A DNA stretch of 64,000 nucleotides from Myotis daubentonii (taxonomy: Eukaryota > Chordata > Mammalia > Chiroptera > Vespertilionidae), in NCBI RefSeq assembly GCF_963259705.1, contig NC_081846.1, positions 94,934,641 to 94,998,640 on the forward strand, read 5' to 3'. Under the pieces are notes generated by a model. It saw only the letters and a list, made by a program, of their open reading frames with translations, ran no database searches and was not told the DNA's origin. The position numbers and the translations under genes were made by a program. The stretch's first letter is position 1; every line of letters starts with the position of its first letter. This document shows, piece after piece, positions 11,195-23,397 of the stretch.

Positions 11195-11914
11195 TAGCTG
11201 GGGCTTCTAGGGGAAGGCCTTGACTTGTAGCCTGGACCGCTGATGGGCGGTTCCCAGGCCCCAAGGCAAGACCGGCTGCTGGGGCGGGCCTTCCCTTGCA
11301 GCCCGGACCGCTGATTTGCGGTTCCCAGGGCTCAAGGCAAGACCGGCTGCTGGGGCTTCTGGGGGTGGTCCCCACTGGGGTGCCTGGCCAGTCTGGGTGA
11401 GGGGCTGAGGGCTGTTTTCAGGCTGGCGGGTGACTGAAGCTCCCAACCCCTCCTTTTTTCTTTTTTTTTTATTCTGGGATTTATTTACCTTCTATGGCTG
11501 TCACTGGAGCTGAGAGCCGGCTTTAGCTCTGAGGCCGGCTCCAGCTTGAGGCCTTGGCTGCTGAAAGCAGTTTATCTAGGCTTTGTTTAGCTTCTATAAT
11601 TGAAACTCTGTTGCCATCACTGGCGCTCGAAGTTCTGAGCCCGCTGCCAGCTGAAAGCAGGAATCGGGTTTCTTTAGCTTCTGTAATTGCAACATTGTTG
11701 CAAACAGAGCTCAGAGGTGGGCTGCCGCAGGCCGGGAACATAGGCTTCCTCCGTCACTGGAGCAATCAAGCTGCCTGGCTGCCGGCTGCCATCTTGGTTG
11801 GCAGTTAATTTGCATATCCTGCTGATTAGCCAATGGGAAGTGTTCAGGGGTTAGCCAATGGGAAGGGTGTCGGGGTTATGGTCAGTTTGCATGTTTCTCT
11901 TTTATTAGATAGGA
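11195..11914 (-). mobile_element. Helitron 5' half at right edge of insert
   Basis: It ends in catgtttctcttttattag and atagga at 11914, with ttggcagttaatttgcatat and attagccaatgggaag just inside. The interior shares blocks with composite Helitron 3 (gggtgactgaagctcccaac). A repeat of about 75 bp, with aggcaagaccggctgctggg, occurs twice at 11215-11360. Confidence 0.8.
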
Positions 11915-14900
11915 TAGTTTGAAATCAGGAAGTGTGATATCTCCAGCTTTGTTCTTTCTCAGGATTGCCCTGGCTATTTGGGATCTTTTTTAGTTCCATA
12001 CCAATTTAAGGAATGTTTTTTCTTTATTTCTGTGAAATATGCCATTGGAATTTTTACAGAGATTGCATTGAATCTATAGATGGCTTCGGGTAAGGTGGAC
12101 ATGGGATCATGTACATGGGATGGGATATCTGTGTGTGTGTGTTTGTGTATGTGTGTGTGAGAGAGAGATTTTCGTTTTTCTTCATCAAAGTCTTATAGTT
12201 TTCAGTGAACAAATTTTTACCCTCTTGGTCAAATTTGTTCCTAAGTATCTTATTGTTTTTCATGCTATTGTGAGTGGGTTCCTCCCTGCCCCCAGATAGT
12301 TTGTTGTTGGTGTGTGAACACCATCACGTCCGTGATGCTGACGTCAGGAAAATGATTTCTGAATTTTGATTTGTTTGCTGCAAGTTTATTGAATTTGGTG
12401 ATTATTCTAATAGTTTTTTGGTGGAGTCTTTAGGATATTCTACATATAAGATCATATCACCTGCAAACAAAAGTAGTTTTACTTCTTTCTTTCCAGTATG
12501 GATGCCTTTTCTTTCTTTTTCTTACCTGATTGCTTTTGCTAGGACTTCTAGCACTTCGTTGAATAGGAATGGTGAGAGTAGGAGTTTTGAGTTCTTCTTG
12601 ATCTTAGAGGAAAAGCTTTTAGTCTTTTACCTGTGAGAATGATGTTAGCTGTGGGCCTATTACATATAGCCTTTATTATGTTGGATAGGTTCCTTCTGTG
12701 CTCAGTTTTTCTTTTTTTTCTTTTTTTTGTCAAATGCTTTTTTCTGTATCTATTGAGATGATCATATGATTTTTATTTTTCATTCTATTAATGTGGTATA
12801 TCACATTTATTGATTTGCACACGTTGAATCATCCTTGCATCCTAGGAATAAATTCCACTTGAGCATAATGTGTGATCCTTTTAATGTGCTGTCGAGTATG
12901 GTTTGCTAATATTTTGTTGAGAATGTTTGCATCTATGTTCATCAACTTGTCATTTTCTTTAGTGTCCTTATCTGTCTTTGGTACCTGGTAATGCTGGTCT
13001 AGTAAATTGTTTTTGGGAATGTTTATTCTTCAGTTCTTAGGATGAGTTTGAGAAAGATTAGTTCTAATTCTTCTTTATATATTTGGTAGAGTTCTCCAGG
13101 GAAACCATGTAGTCCTTTCCTTTGTTGGGAGGTCTTTGATTACTGATTCAGACTCCTTACTCATTGGTCTATTCAGATTTTCTATTTCTTCATGATTCAG
13201 TCTTGGTAGGTTGTATGTTTCTAGGAATTTCTCCATGTCTTCTAGGTTTTCCAATTTGTTGATCTATAAATTTTTTATAGTAGTCTCTTACGATCTTTTG
13301 TATTTCTGTGGTATTAGTTGTATGTCTTTTCTTTCATTTTTTATGTTATTATTTGAGGGTTTTTTTGTTAGTTAAATCTAGGTAAAGGTTTGTCAATTTT
13401 GTTTATCTTTTCAAAAAACCAGTTCCTAGTTTTGTTACTCTTTTTTGTTGTTTTTCTGGTCTCTGTGTCTTTTATTTTTTTCTGTGATCTTTATTTCCTG
13501 ATGATTTTCTGATCTTTATTTCTGCCAACTTTGGGCTTTGTTGTTGTTCTTTTTTAATCCTTCTTGTCATTCTTTGCCTTTTGTTTGGAGTATTTAACAC
13601 AGTTACATTTAGAGTAATTATTGTTAGGTAAGGGATGTATTAATGCCATCTTATTAGTTATTTTATGGCTGTTGTAGTTCCTTTGTCCCTTTCTTTCTGT
13701 CTTCTTTGGTGAAGTGATGATTATCTGTGGTGTGCTTTGGTTCCTTTACCTTTTGTGAATCTGTAGATTCTGGCTTTGCGCTTACTGTGAGGATTACGTA
13801 TAACATCTTTTATAGTCTGCTTTACATTGGTAAAAACTTTTATCACATACAGAACTCTACCCTTTTACTCCATGTTTTTGATGTCACAACTTACCTCTTT
13901 TCATAGTGTGTATTCATGAACAAATTACAGGTATGGTTATTTTTAATAGTCTTGTCCCTAAAATCTAGTGTTAAGTGGTCAACAAACCACCACATTACAA
14001 TATTAGAATATTCTGAATTTGACTGTATACTTACCCTTACCAGTGTGTTGTATGTTTTTATATTAATGATTAGAATCCTTTCACTTCAGCTTAAAGAACT
14101 CCTTTTGGCATTTTTTGTGGGGCAGGTTTAGTAGTGATGAACTCTTAACTTTTGTTTGTCTGGGAAAGTCTTTACTTCATTTCCAGAGGCTACCTTTGCC
14201 CAGGAGAGTATTTTCGGTGGGCAGTTTTTTCTTTCAGCACTTTGAACACACCAGGTCGTTCTCCTTGCCTACGAGTTTCTGCTGAGAAAGCTGCTGACAG
14301 CCTTCCTTTAAAGCAGCGAGATTCTTCTCTCTTCTGCTTTGAATATTCTCTCTCTGACTGACTTTCGACAGTGTCATGGTCATGTCTGTAGCTCAGGATC
14401 TCCTTTGGTTTGACGACTTCATGAGGTTGGACACCAGAATCTCTCCCCAGATTGGAACGTTCTCGGCCATTTCTTAAAATAAGCTTTCTGCCTCTTCTCC
14501 GTCTCGTCTCCTTCTGGGACTCCAGTGATTTAACCAGATACCATTTCTTTCTTTCACGCGTTTTTCTTTGTTCTCCTCTGGCTGTATCATTTCAAAGTTC
14601 CTCTCTTCTAACTCAAGGATTTATTTCTTCTGATTGATTGATTTGATGTTAAGGCTGTTTTCATTTCATTCATTGATTTCTTAGCTCTAGAATTTCTGCT
14701 TGGTTCTTTTATTATGATTTCTCTGTTTTTGTTAAACTTTTCATTTTGTTTAGATATTGTTTTCCTGATTTTGTTGAATTCTTTTTCCTTTTTTTTTTTT
14801 TGTAGCTTATTGCATTTCCCTAAAATAGCTATTTTATATTTCTTCATTGGGTAAATCACAGGTCTCCGTGTCTTTGGGATCAGCTAGCTGAAGATGATTG

Positions 14901-16260
14901 TGATTCTTTGGTGATGTTATACTTTCTTTATTTTTCATGTTTCTTGCAGTTTTGCATTGCTTTCTTTGCATTTGAAGTAGCAGTCACTTCCTCTAGTCTT
15001 TTGTAACTGCCTTTGGGTGAGAAATACCTTTCTTCGGGCTGCTAGGAATTCTGAGGCATTCTGACTGTCTGTGGATACACCTGCTCCATGCTCTTTGTTC
15101 TCTGTGGGACAGAATTCAGAAGCTTGTATAGATTCTCTTGATTCTACAATGCCCAATATTGGACACTGACCAGCCTCCCTTTTGTTTTCCCCAAGATGGC
15201 CCTAAAGCTCAAGTTTTTTGGCTCTTTCTGGCCCACAGATTTGGGCTGACTTTCTGTACGTGTTCACTGGTCATCTGGCAAAACTGTCTGCCGCCACTGT
15301 CAGGACTGTACACAGGGAGCCGCCACAGGGTGGGAGTGTGTCGGGTGAGCACTGGTACCCGTGAGCCCTTTGGGGAAATCCGTGGAGGAGGTGTCTGGGT
15401 GGCTCATGGCTGTACATCTTGATGAAGGCAGTATGATCTGCCTCCATTAGACGCCTCTGAGAGCAGCGTCTGTGTTCCCAGCCTCTCCCACTCCCAGGCA
15501 TGCAGCTCCCACGTCAGTGCTTTAGGATGGATGAGAGAGAAATGAGCCTGTGGCAGCATCCTAGATAGTGGGGAAGCCAGGGGCATGCTCACTTGCTCTC
15601 ACTTTCCCCTGCAGAAGTCATAGGCACTGAAGATACCTCTAGGCCATGAGCTTGCACTGCCTTTGGGAGGGGTGGTAGTGTAAAGACAGGCTTGCTCTTT
15701 CCCTGTTTACTATGTCCAAACTTGTAGTTATTTTCTCCAGTGGTGTCCTGGAGCTTCTCTGCTAGAAGCCTGGACTTCCACAAAGGCTCTCTTGTCCATG
15801 GATGATTTTGTAAGACATTTTTTCCAGGGGTTCCCAGGCTGTGTCCAGGAGGCTCTAGAGCCAGTTCATGGACCAAGCAGGTCCATAGGCAGGGCTGGAG
15901 TCTCTGTGCCCATCCCCTGATGCACCAGGGGGCGGGGCTGGAGTCTCTGTGCCCATCCCCTGATGCACCAGGGGGCGGACTCTGCCTGGGCCACGGGGCA
16001 GATGGTGCCAGATAACCAGCCCCTCACAAGGGCACTTGAGTCCGCAGTGGACGCCATATTGTGGTGGGAGGGACGTCTCCTTCAGCTGTGATGCTGACGT
16101 CATCCTGCCCTAGTGTGAGGTCTCCTTGTGCTGTGATAGATCAAGGTGGGTATGGAGCTGAAACTGGGCATGAGATCTCTTCAGTTTACACTGGAGATGG
16201 ATCCATTATGATATTGCAGCATTCTGCTCAGTCACTTACCTTTTATGATTTTTTTGAATA
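11915..16260 (-). mobile_element. L1 fragment A3 (ORF2, ORF1, 5' region)
   Basis: It continues fragment A2 without loss. A minus-strand stretch at 12548-12733 contains KAICNRPTANIILTGKRLKA, the reverse-transcriptase region of L1 ORF2, broken by many stops. Further right the match becomes weaker: ORF1-like up to about 14900, then an old 5' region. At 15892-15977 a 43-bp unit containing tgatgcaccagggggcgg is present twice. The right limit is approximate. Confidence 0.7.
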
Positions 16261-16289
16261 AGGTAATATTGATATGGACACCCAGTGAT

Positions 16290-16735
16290 TTTTTAATTAA
16301 AATTTTAATATGTTTTTATCAAAAATTTTTAGAGGAAGGGAGGAGAGAGAGAGAGAGAAACGTCAAAGAGAGAGCAGCATCAATTGGCTGCCTCCTGCAC
16401 CCCCCGCTACTGGGGATCAAGCCTGTAACCCAGGCATGTACCCTGACCAGGAATTGAACCAGCAACCTATTTTAAATATACGTATACATATTATACATAT
16501 ACATATACATATACTATTTTTAGAGAATGGGAGAGGGAGAAGAAGAGGGGGGAGAGAGAGAGAGAGATCGAAAGGGAAACATAAACATTGATGTGAGAGA
16601 GAAACATCGATTGGTTGCCTCCCATATGTGACCTGACCCAGGAATCGAACCTGAAACCCGGTAGGTGCCCTGACAGAATCAGTGCAGCAGCCTTGGTGCA
16701 CAGGATTGAACCAACGAAGCCACACTGCCTGGGCC
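16290..16735 (-). mobile_element. Two abutting Ves-type SINEs
   Basis: The first copy (16290-16470) has attggctgcctcctgcac and accaggaattgaacc and lacks its head. The second (16471-16735) has attggttgcctcccatat and aggaatcgaacctg and a diverged head. A (TATACA)n-like tract at 16480-16515 marks the junction. Confidence 0.7.
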
Positions 16736-18640
16736 TCGTGCTTTTTTTTCATGTTTTCACAAACAGCAAGAATAGCAGGCTGTAGAAAAAGAACAGGTGA
16801 AATACAAGAAAGACCACTTTGGGAATACCAAAGATTTGAGGGAGTGAATGGAATTTTATCTATTTCATGTTTAGAAAATGTTTAATTCTAATTTATTCTA
16901 TTGAAGAAAAAATTCATGTTGCCTTTTTATTGTGGGTGATTATTATATCAAAAGTATTTGCTTGAAAAGTATGCAGTAGGCAAGTTTGGGGAAAGGGTAT
17001 TTTTACATATTGTCTTTTATGTGTTTAAATCTTTGTTTTGCTAAAGAATCAAATGGGTGTATCAGACCTAGCTCCTCAGGAATTTCCAGACTTGACCATT
17101 TTCCTCATCTGTACTGATTAGCAGCTCTTCCCATATATAAGAGATCATATTACTTGTATATACTACTTCATTCTCTAACTATTTGAGTCACTTACCTTTT
17201 ATGGTTTTTGAATAAAGTAATATTGATATGGATGTCCAGTGAGAGTCTCACTAACCCAGAGCACTAAATCGTGAGCTGCATGCCTGGGAGTGGGAGGAGG
17301 CTGGGTATACTCTTAAGAGAAGGATGTTGTGAGATTCCTATAGGTTCTAAGAATCTAATGATTTTAGTAAGGTTTTAAACTTGTGGGAGCTGTACCCTCA
17401 CACAAAAAAAGCCCAAGAAAATAGATTCTTTTGAAAAGGAGGAATGAGTGTATTCAGCAAATGTTTTTATACTTATAAATATCTGTGACTTTTGTTACAA
17501 ATCTGAAGCTGTGGAATATTCTATCTCTGATACTGGAAGGAAGCAATTATTTCTAAAACTGGGCAGTATAATTAAAGTAGAACTTTTAAACTGAAGAGAC
17601 TATCATCTGATGGGTGTGTATCTTTCAAAGCCAGTAAGATAATGGTAGATAAAAAAGTTCTAACTTGCACATGCAAACATTTTGCATTTGGCATATTAAT
17701 TCTGGGTCTTTATTAATCGTAGTTGTCACTTGTGAGTGGCTCATTCATAAGACTTTTCCAGTGATTAATGTTTTAACATTATTTATAATTAACATTTTTG
17801 GTGATCAGTTGATAGAAATTCTCACATGTAATTTTTAAACGTGGCTCTTTGGTAATTGGGCTGCATTTTGTTATTTGGTGTGGTAAACCCTTTACAAGTT
17901 GTAAAGATGGAAGCTATATAGTTAAAACGTCTTCTTCCCACTCCTGCCTTTCACTTTGTCGTCATTCCCAAAGACCACCGACATTACTTAACTTACTTTT
18001 CATTGTCACTTAGATTTAAAATGTGGGTTTTGTTTTGTTAGGGAAATCATTTTCAAAGCTCAAAGTATATTAAAAATGAGTTTTTATAAACATCTTTGAA
18101 AAAGCTGAGATATCACAGAACAGAATTTACATGCTTACAGTTTTGAAAGGGTAAATTTTAAAAGTCTGAACATTGCTATGGAGAAAGGGCCTTTTGTCCT
18201 GAGCCGTCTCCAGTCCTCAGAGAGGCCTCGCAGTCAGGTACTACCTTGGCCAGATCTGGGTGGAAACTAAGCAGTCCCTGGCTGATGCTTGTGCTAGTTA
18301 CCCAATCTCTGTGCTCGCTAACCAGCAGTTGCCACCCAGTGGTCCACGGACCACTGGTGGTCCACGAGTTCCGAAAGGTTGGCAACCACTGCAATGGTTT
18401 GCAGGTGAAAAAGTTCTGTTTTCAGAAAAATAATCAGTTATAAGATATTTCACAAGGAAGTTTTAATTCTGGGGTCTGTGGTTGTTATCTGGGGAATGTA
18501 CCTATTTTGACAGGGAAAAATGGCAGTCAGGAAAAAATATATTTATCTGCCGTTTATAGTTGCCAGTTTGTCAGCCTGACATTTCCCCGCCAAGAAAACT
18601 CTTTTGTCCTGGAGAGGACAAAGCTTGAGCTCAGTACAGT
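16736..18640. other. Intron without recognised element
   Basis: AT-rich intron, with no coding exon or clear repeat. Near 17187-17243 a segment repeats 16229-16287. At 18330-18390 cagtggtccacggaccactg lies near ggttggcaaccactg, which looks like a small worn hAT fragment. Confidence 0.5.
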
Positions 18641-18646
18641 GTCGAG

Positions 18647-18860
18647 CGGCGGTTCTCAGCCTGTGGGTGCGGCCCCTGTGGCGGCCGAACGACCCTTTCA
18701 CAGGGGTCGCCTCAGACCATCCTGCATCTCAGATATTTACATGACGATACATAACAATAGCAACATTACAGTTATGAAGTAGCAACGAAAATAATGTCAT
18801 GGTTGGGTCACAACATGAGGAACTGTATTTAAAGGGCCAGAAGGTTGTAGAGCAATTTTT
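18647..18860 (+). mobile_element. SPIN-type hAT element
   Basis: It starts with ggcggttctcagcctgtggg and contains gaacgaccctttcacagggg, ttacagttatgaagtagcaa and acaacatgaggaactgtatt. These match my memory of SPIN (Space Invader) non-autonomous elements, hAT transposons shared patchily among bats, rodents, opossum and reptiles through horizontal transfer. The right inverted repeat (aaggttg) is eroded, so the end is approximate. Confidence 0.75.
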
Positions 18861-19412
18861 GAACACTGTTTTCACATCAACTTTGTTTTGTTTTCTGCAT
18901 GTGTAATTTCGTTTTTAGTGACATGGACCCTTCTTCACTTAGAATTGGGTGTAAATACTTCTTCTTAGACTATATGTCCAAGAACACTAATAATTTATGT
19001 CAGTCTGTTGTTGTGTTGCCCATTATAGTAGCCTCTAGCTTTCGAGTGGTGTGGTTAGTGGCTGCTGCATTGGAGAGCAAAAATAGAATATCTCCATCAT
19101 TGCCAAAAGATCTGTTGTGTAGTTTTGGTAGCTTGATCTCCTTAAAATTACCCCTGGCCCCATAGTACTTCCTAATTTACAAGGTTGTGTGTTTTTATAA
19201 AGTATCCGTAATTTAATCTCAGATTTACCCAGTAGGATATTAACTATGATATCACCTGTGATTTTTTTTTAAATAAAATTTCTTTAGTTACTTCTTGGTG
19301 ACAATATTTCTGTTGAGTTTTTTTGGTAGAATTTGCATGTATGAAAAATAGTCTTTGTTCCATTTGTCTTATGAAGGACAAACTATGCTGTTTGTGGTCC
19401 CTTGTGTTTTAG
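18861..19412. other. Intron before UGGT1 exon 1 of window
   Basis: Nothing recognised apart from the AT-rich approach to the splice acceptor at 19411-19412. Confidence 0.5.
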
Positions 19413-19577
19413 GAAGCAAGAGGCTACTACGAGCAGACTGGGGTTGGTCTGCTGCCTGTCGTTCTGTTCAATGGGATGCCCTTGGAAAAGGCCCAGCTGG
19501 ACCCTGATGAGCTGGAAACCATCACCATGCACAAGATCCTGGAGACCACCAGCTTCTTCCAGCGCGCAGTGTACTTG
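19413..19577 (+). CDS. UGGT1: UGGT1 exon 1 of window
   Basis: This exon has 165 bases (55 codons), starts and ends in phase 0, and is flanked by ttttag and gtgagc. It begins EARGYYEQTG and ends FFQRAVYL, covering the last strands and helix of the second thioredoxin-like domain. The run GLLPVVLFNGMP is the conserved core strand. The previous exon of the family, ending near YDRNRK, was not found in the 19.4 kb upstream and presumably lies outside the window. Confidence 0.96.
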
Positions 19578-19721
19578 GTGAGCTGACCTGCAGGCTGGTT
19601 TTGAAAGAGAATGGTTGCTTTCATTTTTGTCGTAGGCAGTAAACTTCTTTAAGTATCACTATTTTCTATACACTACTGTAAGTGATTTGCAGATTTCTAG
19701 CAAGTTCTGCAATAATGAAAA

Positions 19722-19940
19722 TATTTTTTAAAAATATGTTTTTATTGATTTCAGAGAGAGTGGAGGGGGTGGGGAGAGAGAGATAGAAATATTAATGAGA
19801 ATCATTGATCTGCTGCCTCCTGCACGCCTCCTCCGTGTGATCAAGCTGGCAGCCCAGGCCTGTGCCCCGACCAAGAACTGAACCTGCAGCCTTTTGGTGT
19901 GTGGGTTGACGCTCAACCATTTAGCCACACTGGCCAAGCT
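19722..19940 (-). mobile_element. Ves SINE
   Basis: Antisense SINE with tttttattgatttcagagag, ctgctgcctcctgcacgcc and a worn tRNA-like head ending ccacactggccaagc. Confidence 0.85.
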
Positions 19941-20099
19941 GTAATGAAATATTCATGAGACTTTCCATACATTGTTTTTGTAATAGCTGATTTTATTCGT
20001 TTCAGGATTAAATTTTATTTTAAAAATTCTTAAGATAGTCATTCTGGGAGATATTTGTTCTACTTGTAAGGAATTTTGACTTAAAAAAAGTTAAAATAT

Positions 20100-21580
20100 T
20101 TCACATGTATAGTTATTGTTGAAATATAACTCATATGCCATAAAACTCAACCTTTTAAAGTGGACTGTTCATTGGTTTTTAGAGTAAACACAGTTACGAA
20201 ACTATTACCTCTGTCTAGTTTCAGAACATTATCATCACCCCTAACATATAGCAACACCCAGTAGCAGTTACTCTCCATTTCCCTTATCCGGCCCCTGCCA
20301 ACCATGAATCTGTTTCTCTGTGGATTTGCCTCTTTCGGACATTGGATTTAAATGGATTCATACAATATGTGGTCTTTTGTGCCTGATTTCTTTCACTTAG
20401 CATAATGCTTTCAGGTTTATCCTTGTTAGAGTCTGTGTTAGTGTCTCATTCTCTTCCGTGGACAAATGTAGTTCCGTAGGTGGATGCAGCGCATTTATCT
20501 CCTCTGCAGCTGATGGTGCTTGGGCTGTTTCCACTTTGGCTGCTATGGATAGTGCTGCTGTGAACAGCTGTATACACGCTGTCCTGGGCATAGATCTAGT
20601 AGTGGGATTGCCTGCTATTTTAACAGATTATGTTCCAAAGCAGCTGCATGAACATTCGTGTCAGCTGTGTATCCAGGTTTGACTTTCTCCACATTGTAGC
20701 CAACACTTGGTATTATCCGTCTCTTTAAGTGTAGCCTATATTTTCTTTGCAGAAATGTCTATTCAGATTATTTGCCCATGTTTAATTGGGTTGTTTTGTT
20801 ATTTTTGAGTTGTAAGAATTTTTTTATGTATTCTGGATACTAATCACTTATATGTATTATTTTCACACATTTTCTCCATTTTATGATTTGCCTTTTCTTT
20901 TATTGTTTTGTTTGTTAATCTTCACCCAAGGATATTTTTCTTTCCCATTGATTTTTAGAGAGTAGCAGGGACTGAGAGAGACACACAGAGAGAAATGTCA
21001 ATGTGAGAGAGACATATTGATTGGTTGCCTCCCAAACGTGTCACAACCGAGGCTGGGAATTGAGCCTGTAACCGAGGTACGTGTCCTTGTCTAAAATCGA
21101 ACCCACAGCCCTTCAGTCTGTGGGCTGGCGCTCTCACCACTGAGAGAATTGTCCAGTGCTGATTAGCCTTTTCACTGTTTTGGGTTGTATCCTTTAAAGC
21201 TCAAATGTTTTTAATTTTGATTAAGTCCAATTTACTATTTTTTCTTTTGTTGCTCATGCTATTTGAATCATATATAATAAACTATTGTTTAATTCTAGGT
21301 CACAAAGATTTATACCTATGTTTCTTTCCTCCTGAGCATTTTATAGTTTTTCTCTTAACATTTATTTTTTGGATCCATTTTCAGTCAGGTCTCCCAGTGA
21401 AAAATCCTCTTTGTTTTTCTTTATCTGGGAATGTGTTTATTTGCCCTTCATTTAAAAGTGATAATTTACTTGAATATGGAATTCTTGGTTGACTGCCTTT
21501 CCTTTTCAGCACTTTGAATATGTAATTCCATTGCCTTTTGATCTCTGATTTCTCTTGAGAAATCAGCCGTGAGTCAGACT
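20100..21580 (-). mobile_element. Old L1 3' fragment with Ves SINE inside
   Basis: The + strand reads ataactcatatgccataaaa, tttctctgtggatttgcctc and tttcacttagcataatg, antisense landmarks of an old mammalian L1 3' end. It resumes after the SINE at 20906-21157. Confidence 0.65.
20906..21160 (-). mobile_element. Ves SINE inside L1
   Basis: Contains ttaatcttcacccaaggata, attggttgcctcccaaac and tggcgctctcaccactgag, antisense bat SINE landmarks. Confidence 0.85.
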
Positions 21581-21777
21581 CAGGACTGGGTCTATGTGAT
21601 GAGTCGTTCTCTCCCTGTTTTCAGGATCCTCTGGTTGGTTTTAGGACCTTTCAGGACCCCCTTCCACCTGAGACATTTCATCATTAGGTGTAGGTGTGGG
21701 ACTCGGAGTTTTTCCTATTTGAAGTACATTACATTTCTTTCTCAACTTTCATTTGTTTGTTTTTTAACAATAAACTA

Positions 21778-22109
21778 CAGTTAATCCTTGAACAATTTAG
21801 GGGTTGGGGTGCCAACGCCCCTGCAGTTAAAAATTTGCATATAACTTTTGATTCCCTAAAACTTACCTACTAAGCCTATTGTTGGTGACTGGAAGCCTTA
21901 CTGTTAACATAAAAAGTTGATAAACACACATTTTGTATGTCATATATTATATACTGTATTCTTATAATAAAGTAAACTAGAGAAAAAATGTTAAGAAAAT
22001 CATAAGGAAGAGAAAATACATTTACAACATTTATTGAAAAAAAAATCTGTGTATCAGTGGACCCTTGCAGACCCGTGCACTTCAAATAGTATTTTTCAAG
22101 GATCAGCTG
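21778..22109 (+). mobile_element. Tigger/MER44-like DNA transposon
   Basis: The ends cagttaatccttgaacaatt and caaggatcagctg are inverted and flanked by TA on both sides (21776-21777, 22110-22111), the target of Tc1/mariner-type elements. The body (taaagtaaactagag, gaagagaaaatacattta) fits the non-autonomous Tigger families of mammals. Confidence 0.8.
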
Positions 22110-22350
22110 TACAGGTATTTCTATAACATGAGAAGCGTAAAAGGAAAGAATAATAAATTATTTTTCTTCTCCCCACTGTAATTGTGATTCTGGAAATATG
22201 TGGTTACTTGGATGCCTGAAAGTGAAAAGGCTTGGGGCAGTTTTTATTACAAAGTATATTAACTGCTTGAGAGAATTTATATGGCTTTCTTCTTTAAGAG
22301 AAACTAACAATGAGCAGATCTCAGAATGTTTCTCTGCTTGTGTTAACTTT

Positions 22351-22602
22351 TGTTGTTGATCCTCACCCGAGGATATTTTTTTCATTGATTTTTAGAGAGA
22401 GTAGAAGGGAAAGGGAGAGACAGAGAAAAACACCCATGTGAGAGAGACACACAACATTGTTTGTGGTTACCTCCTGCACACGCCCTGAGCAGGGACAGGG
22501 ATCGAACCCACGATCAGGTACTTGCCCTTGACTGGGAATCAAACCCATGACTCTTTGGTGTGTAGGCCAATGCTCTAACCACTGAATAACTGGCCAGGGC
22601 AT
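22351..22602 (-). mobile_element. Ves SINE
   Basis: Contains ttgatcctcacccgaggata, ggttacctcctgcacacg and atgctctaaccactgaat on the + strand. Confidence 0.85.
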
Positions 22603-22619
22603 GCTTGTATGAACGCTTT

Positions 22620-22970
22620 CTTTTATTTTATTTATATTTTAAAGTATGGCAACATTTTATTATTTTTGGTGCATCATCTCACACATTTCTTCAAGGGCTG
22701 CTTCTTTCTCTCTCGGCATCCGCTTAAGTCTCCTTATTTTTTCATCTCTAATAGTTTCTTCTAACTCTGGTGGTGTCATAGGAAAAGTGTCTTCGGTATA
22801 ATTTTTGGTCAAGGACTGACTTTGTCCAAGACCTGCGTTTGAAAGCAATGCCACTTTCTCCTGGTTCCATGGGTACGCTTTCTACCTCAGCTCTCCTTTC
22901 TCCTTTGGTTTTGTTGCAGCTTGTGACCATGTTGTGGTGTGACACATGTGAAGTTGTAAAACACAGCTTA
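22620..22970 (-). pseudogene. Retropseudogene fragment, parent gene not identified
   Basis: On the minus strand 22854-22660 reads as a credible C terminus, [20 protein letters not shown] and then [10 protein letters not shown], a charged coiled coil ending at a TAA. Upstream of about 22850 the likely frame shifts to one containing [20 protein letters not shown]. An AT-rich, poly(A)-like stretch follows the stop. A spliced-looking coding tail lying antisense in an intron suggests a decayed retrocopy. I do not recognise the parent gene. Confidence 0.5.
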
Positions 22971-23397
22971 TGAGTTGGGAACTGGTGACATTAACTCTTA
23001 ACTAACTTGAGGCACTTGCTTATTTCTGGGGAAGCACAGTGGTATGTGGAGAGATAAAATAAACCTGGATTTGCATTTTATATTCACTTCTCATTAGCTC
23101 TGTGATCATGAGTTAGCTATTAAACCTTCTGTGCCATAGGTGCCTCATCTTTTAAAGGGACATCAGTAATATCTGCCTCACATTGTTGAAGGAGTTAACA
23201 TTATACTGTGCATAATACACCAAGCTATGCTCGGCAATAACAGGGACCTATGATGTGATAGCGCCTGTTTTTAGCAATTACTGGTACATAAGAAGATAAT
23301 ATAAAGTTAATGATTTATTAGTTTCTAATAAATTATTTCGATCAGATGTGTTTTAACGCTCATCCCACCCATACCCTGTTTTTCTGTTTTTCTTTAG
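22971..23397. other. Intron, nothing recognised
   Basis: AT-rich intron ending in the polypyrimidine tract of exon 2 of the window. Confidence 0.5.

Larger units (their letters stand above)
3438..11914 (-). mobile_element. 8.5-kb insert bounded by Helitron ends
   Basis: L1 fragments on both sides are continuous with each other, so everything between is an insert. Its left edge is CTAG plus the hairpin of a minus-strand Helitron. Its right edge is the reverse complement of TCCTATCTAATAAAAG. On the minus strand the target reads aaacta|tattat, the A|T target of Helitrons. Inside are a Helitron array, unique DNA, a MER5-like nest, a tandem GC-rich block and a retrocopy. It may be one giant capturing Helitron or several steps in one place. 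Confidence 0.6.

Noticed and set aside
1..19412. Upstream UGGT1 exons
   Set aside because: Looked for the preceding coding stretch; only repeats and intron were seen.
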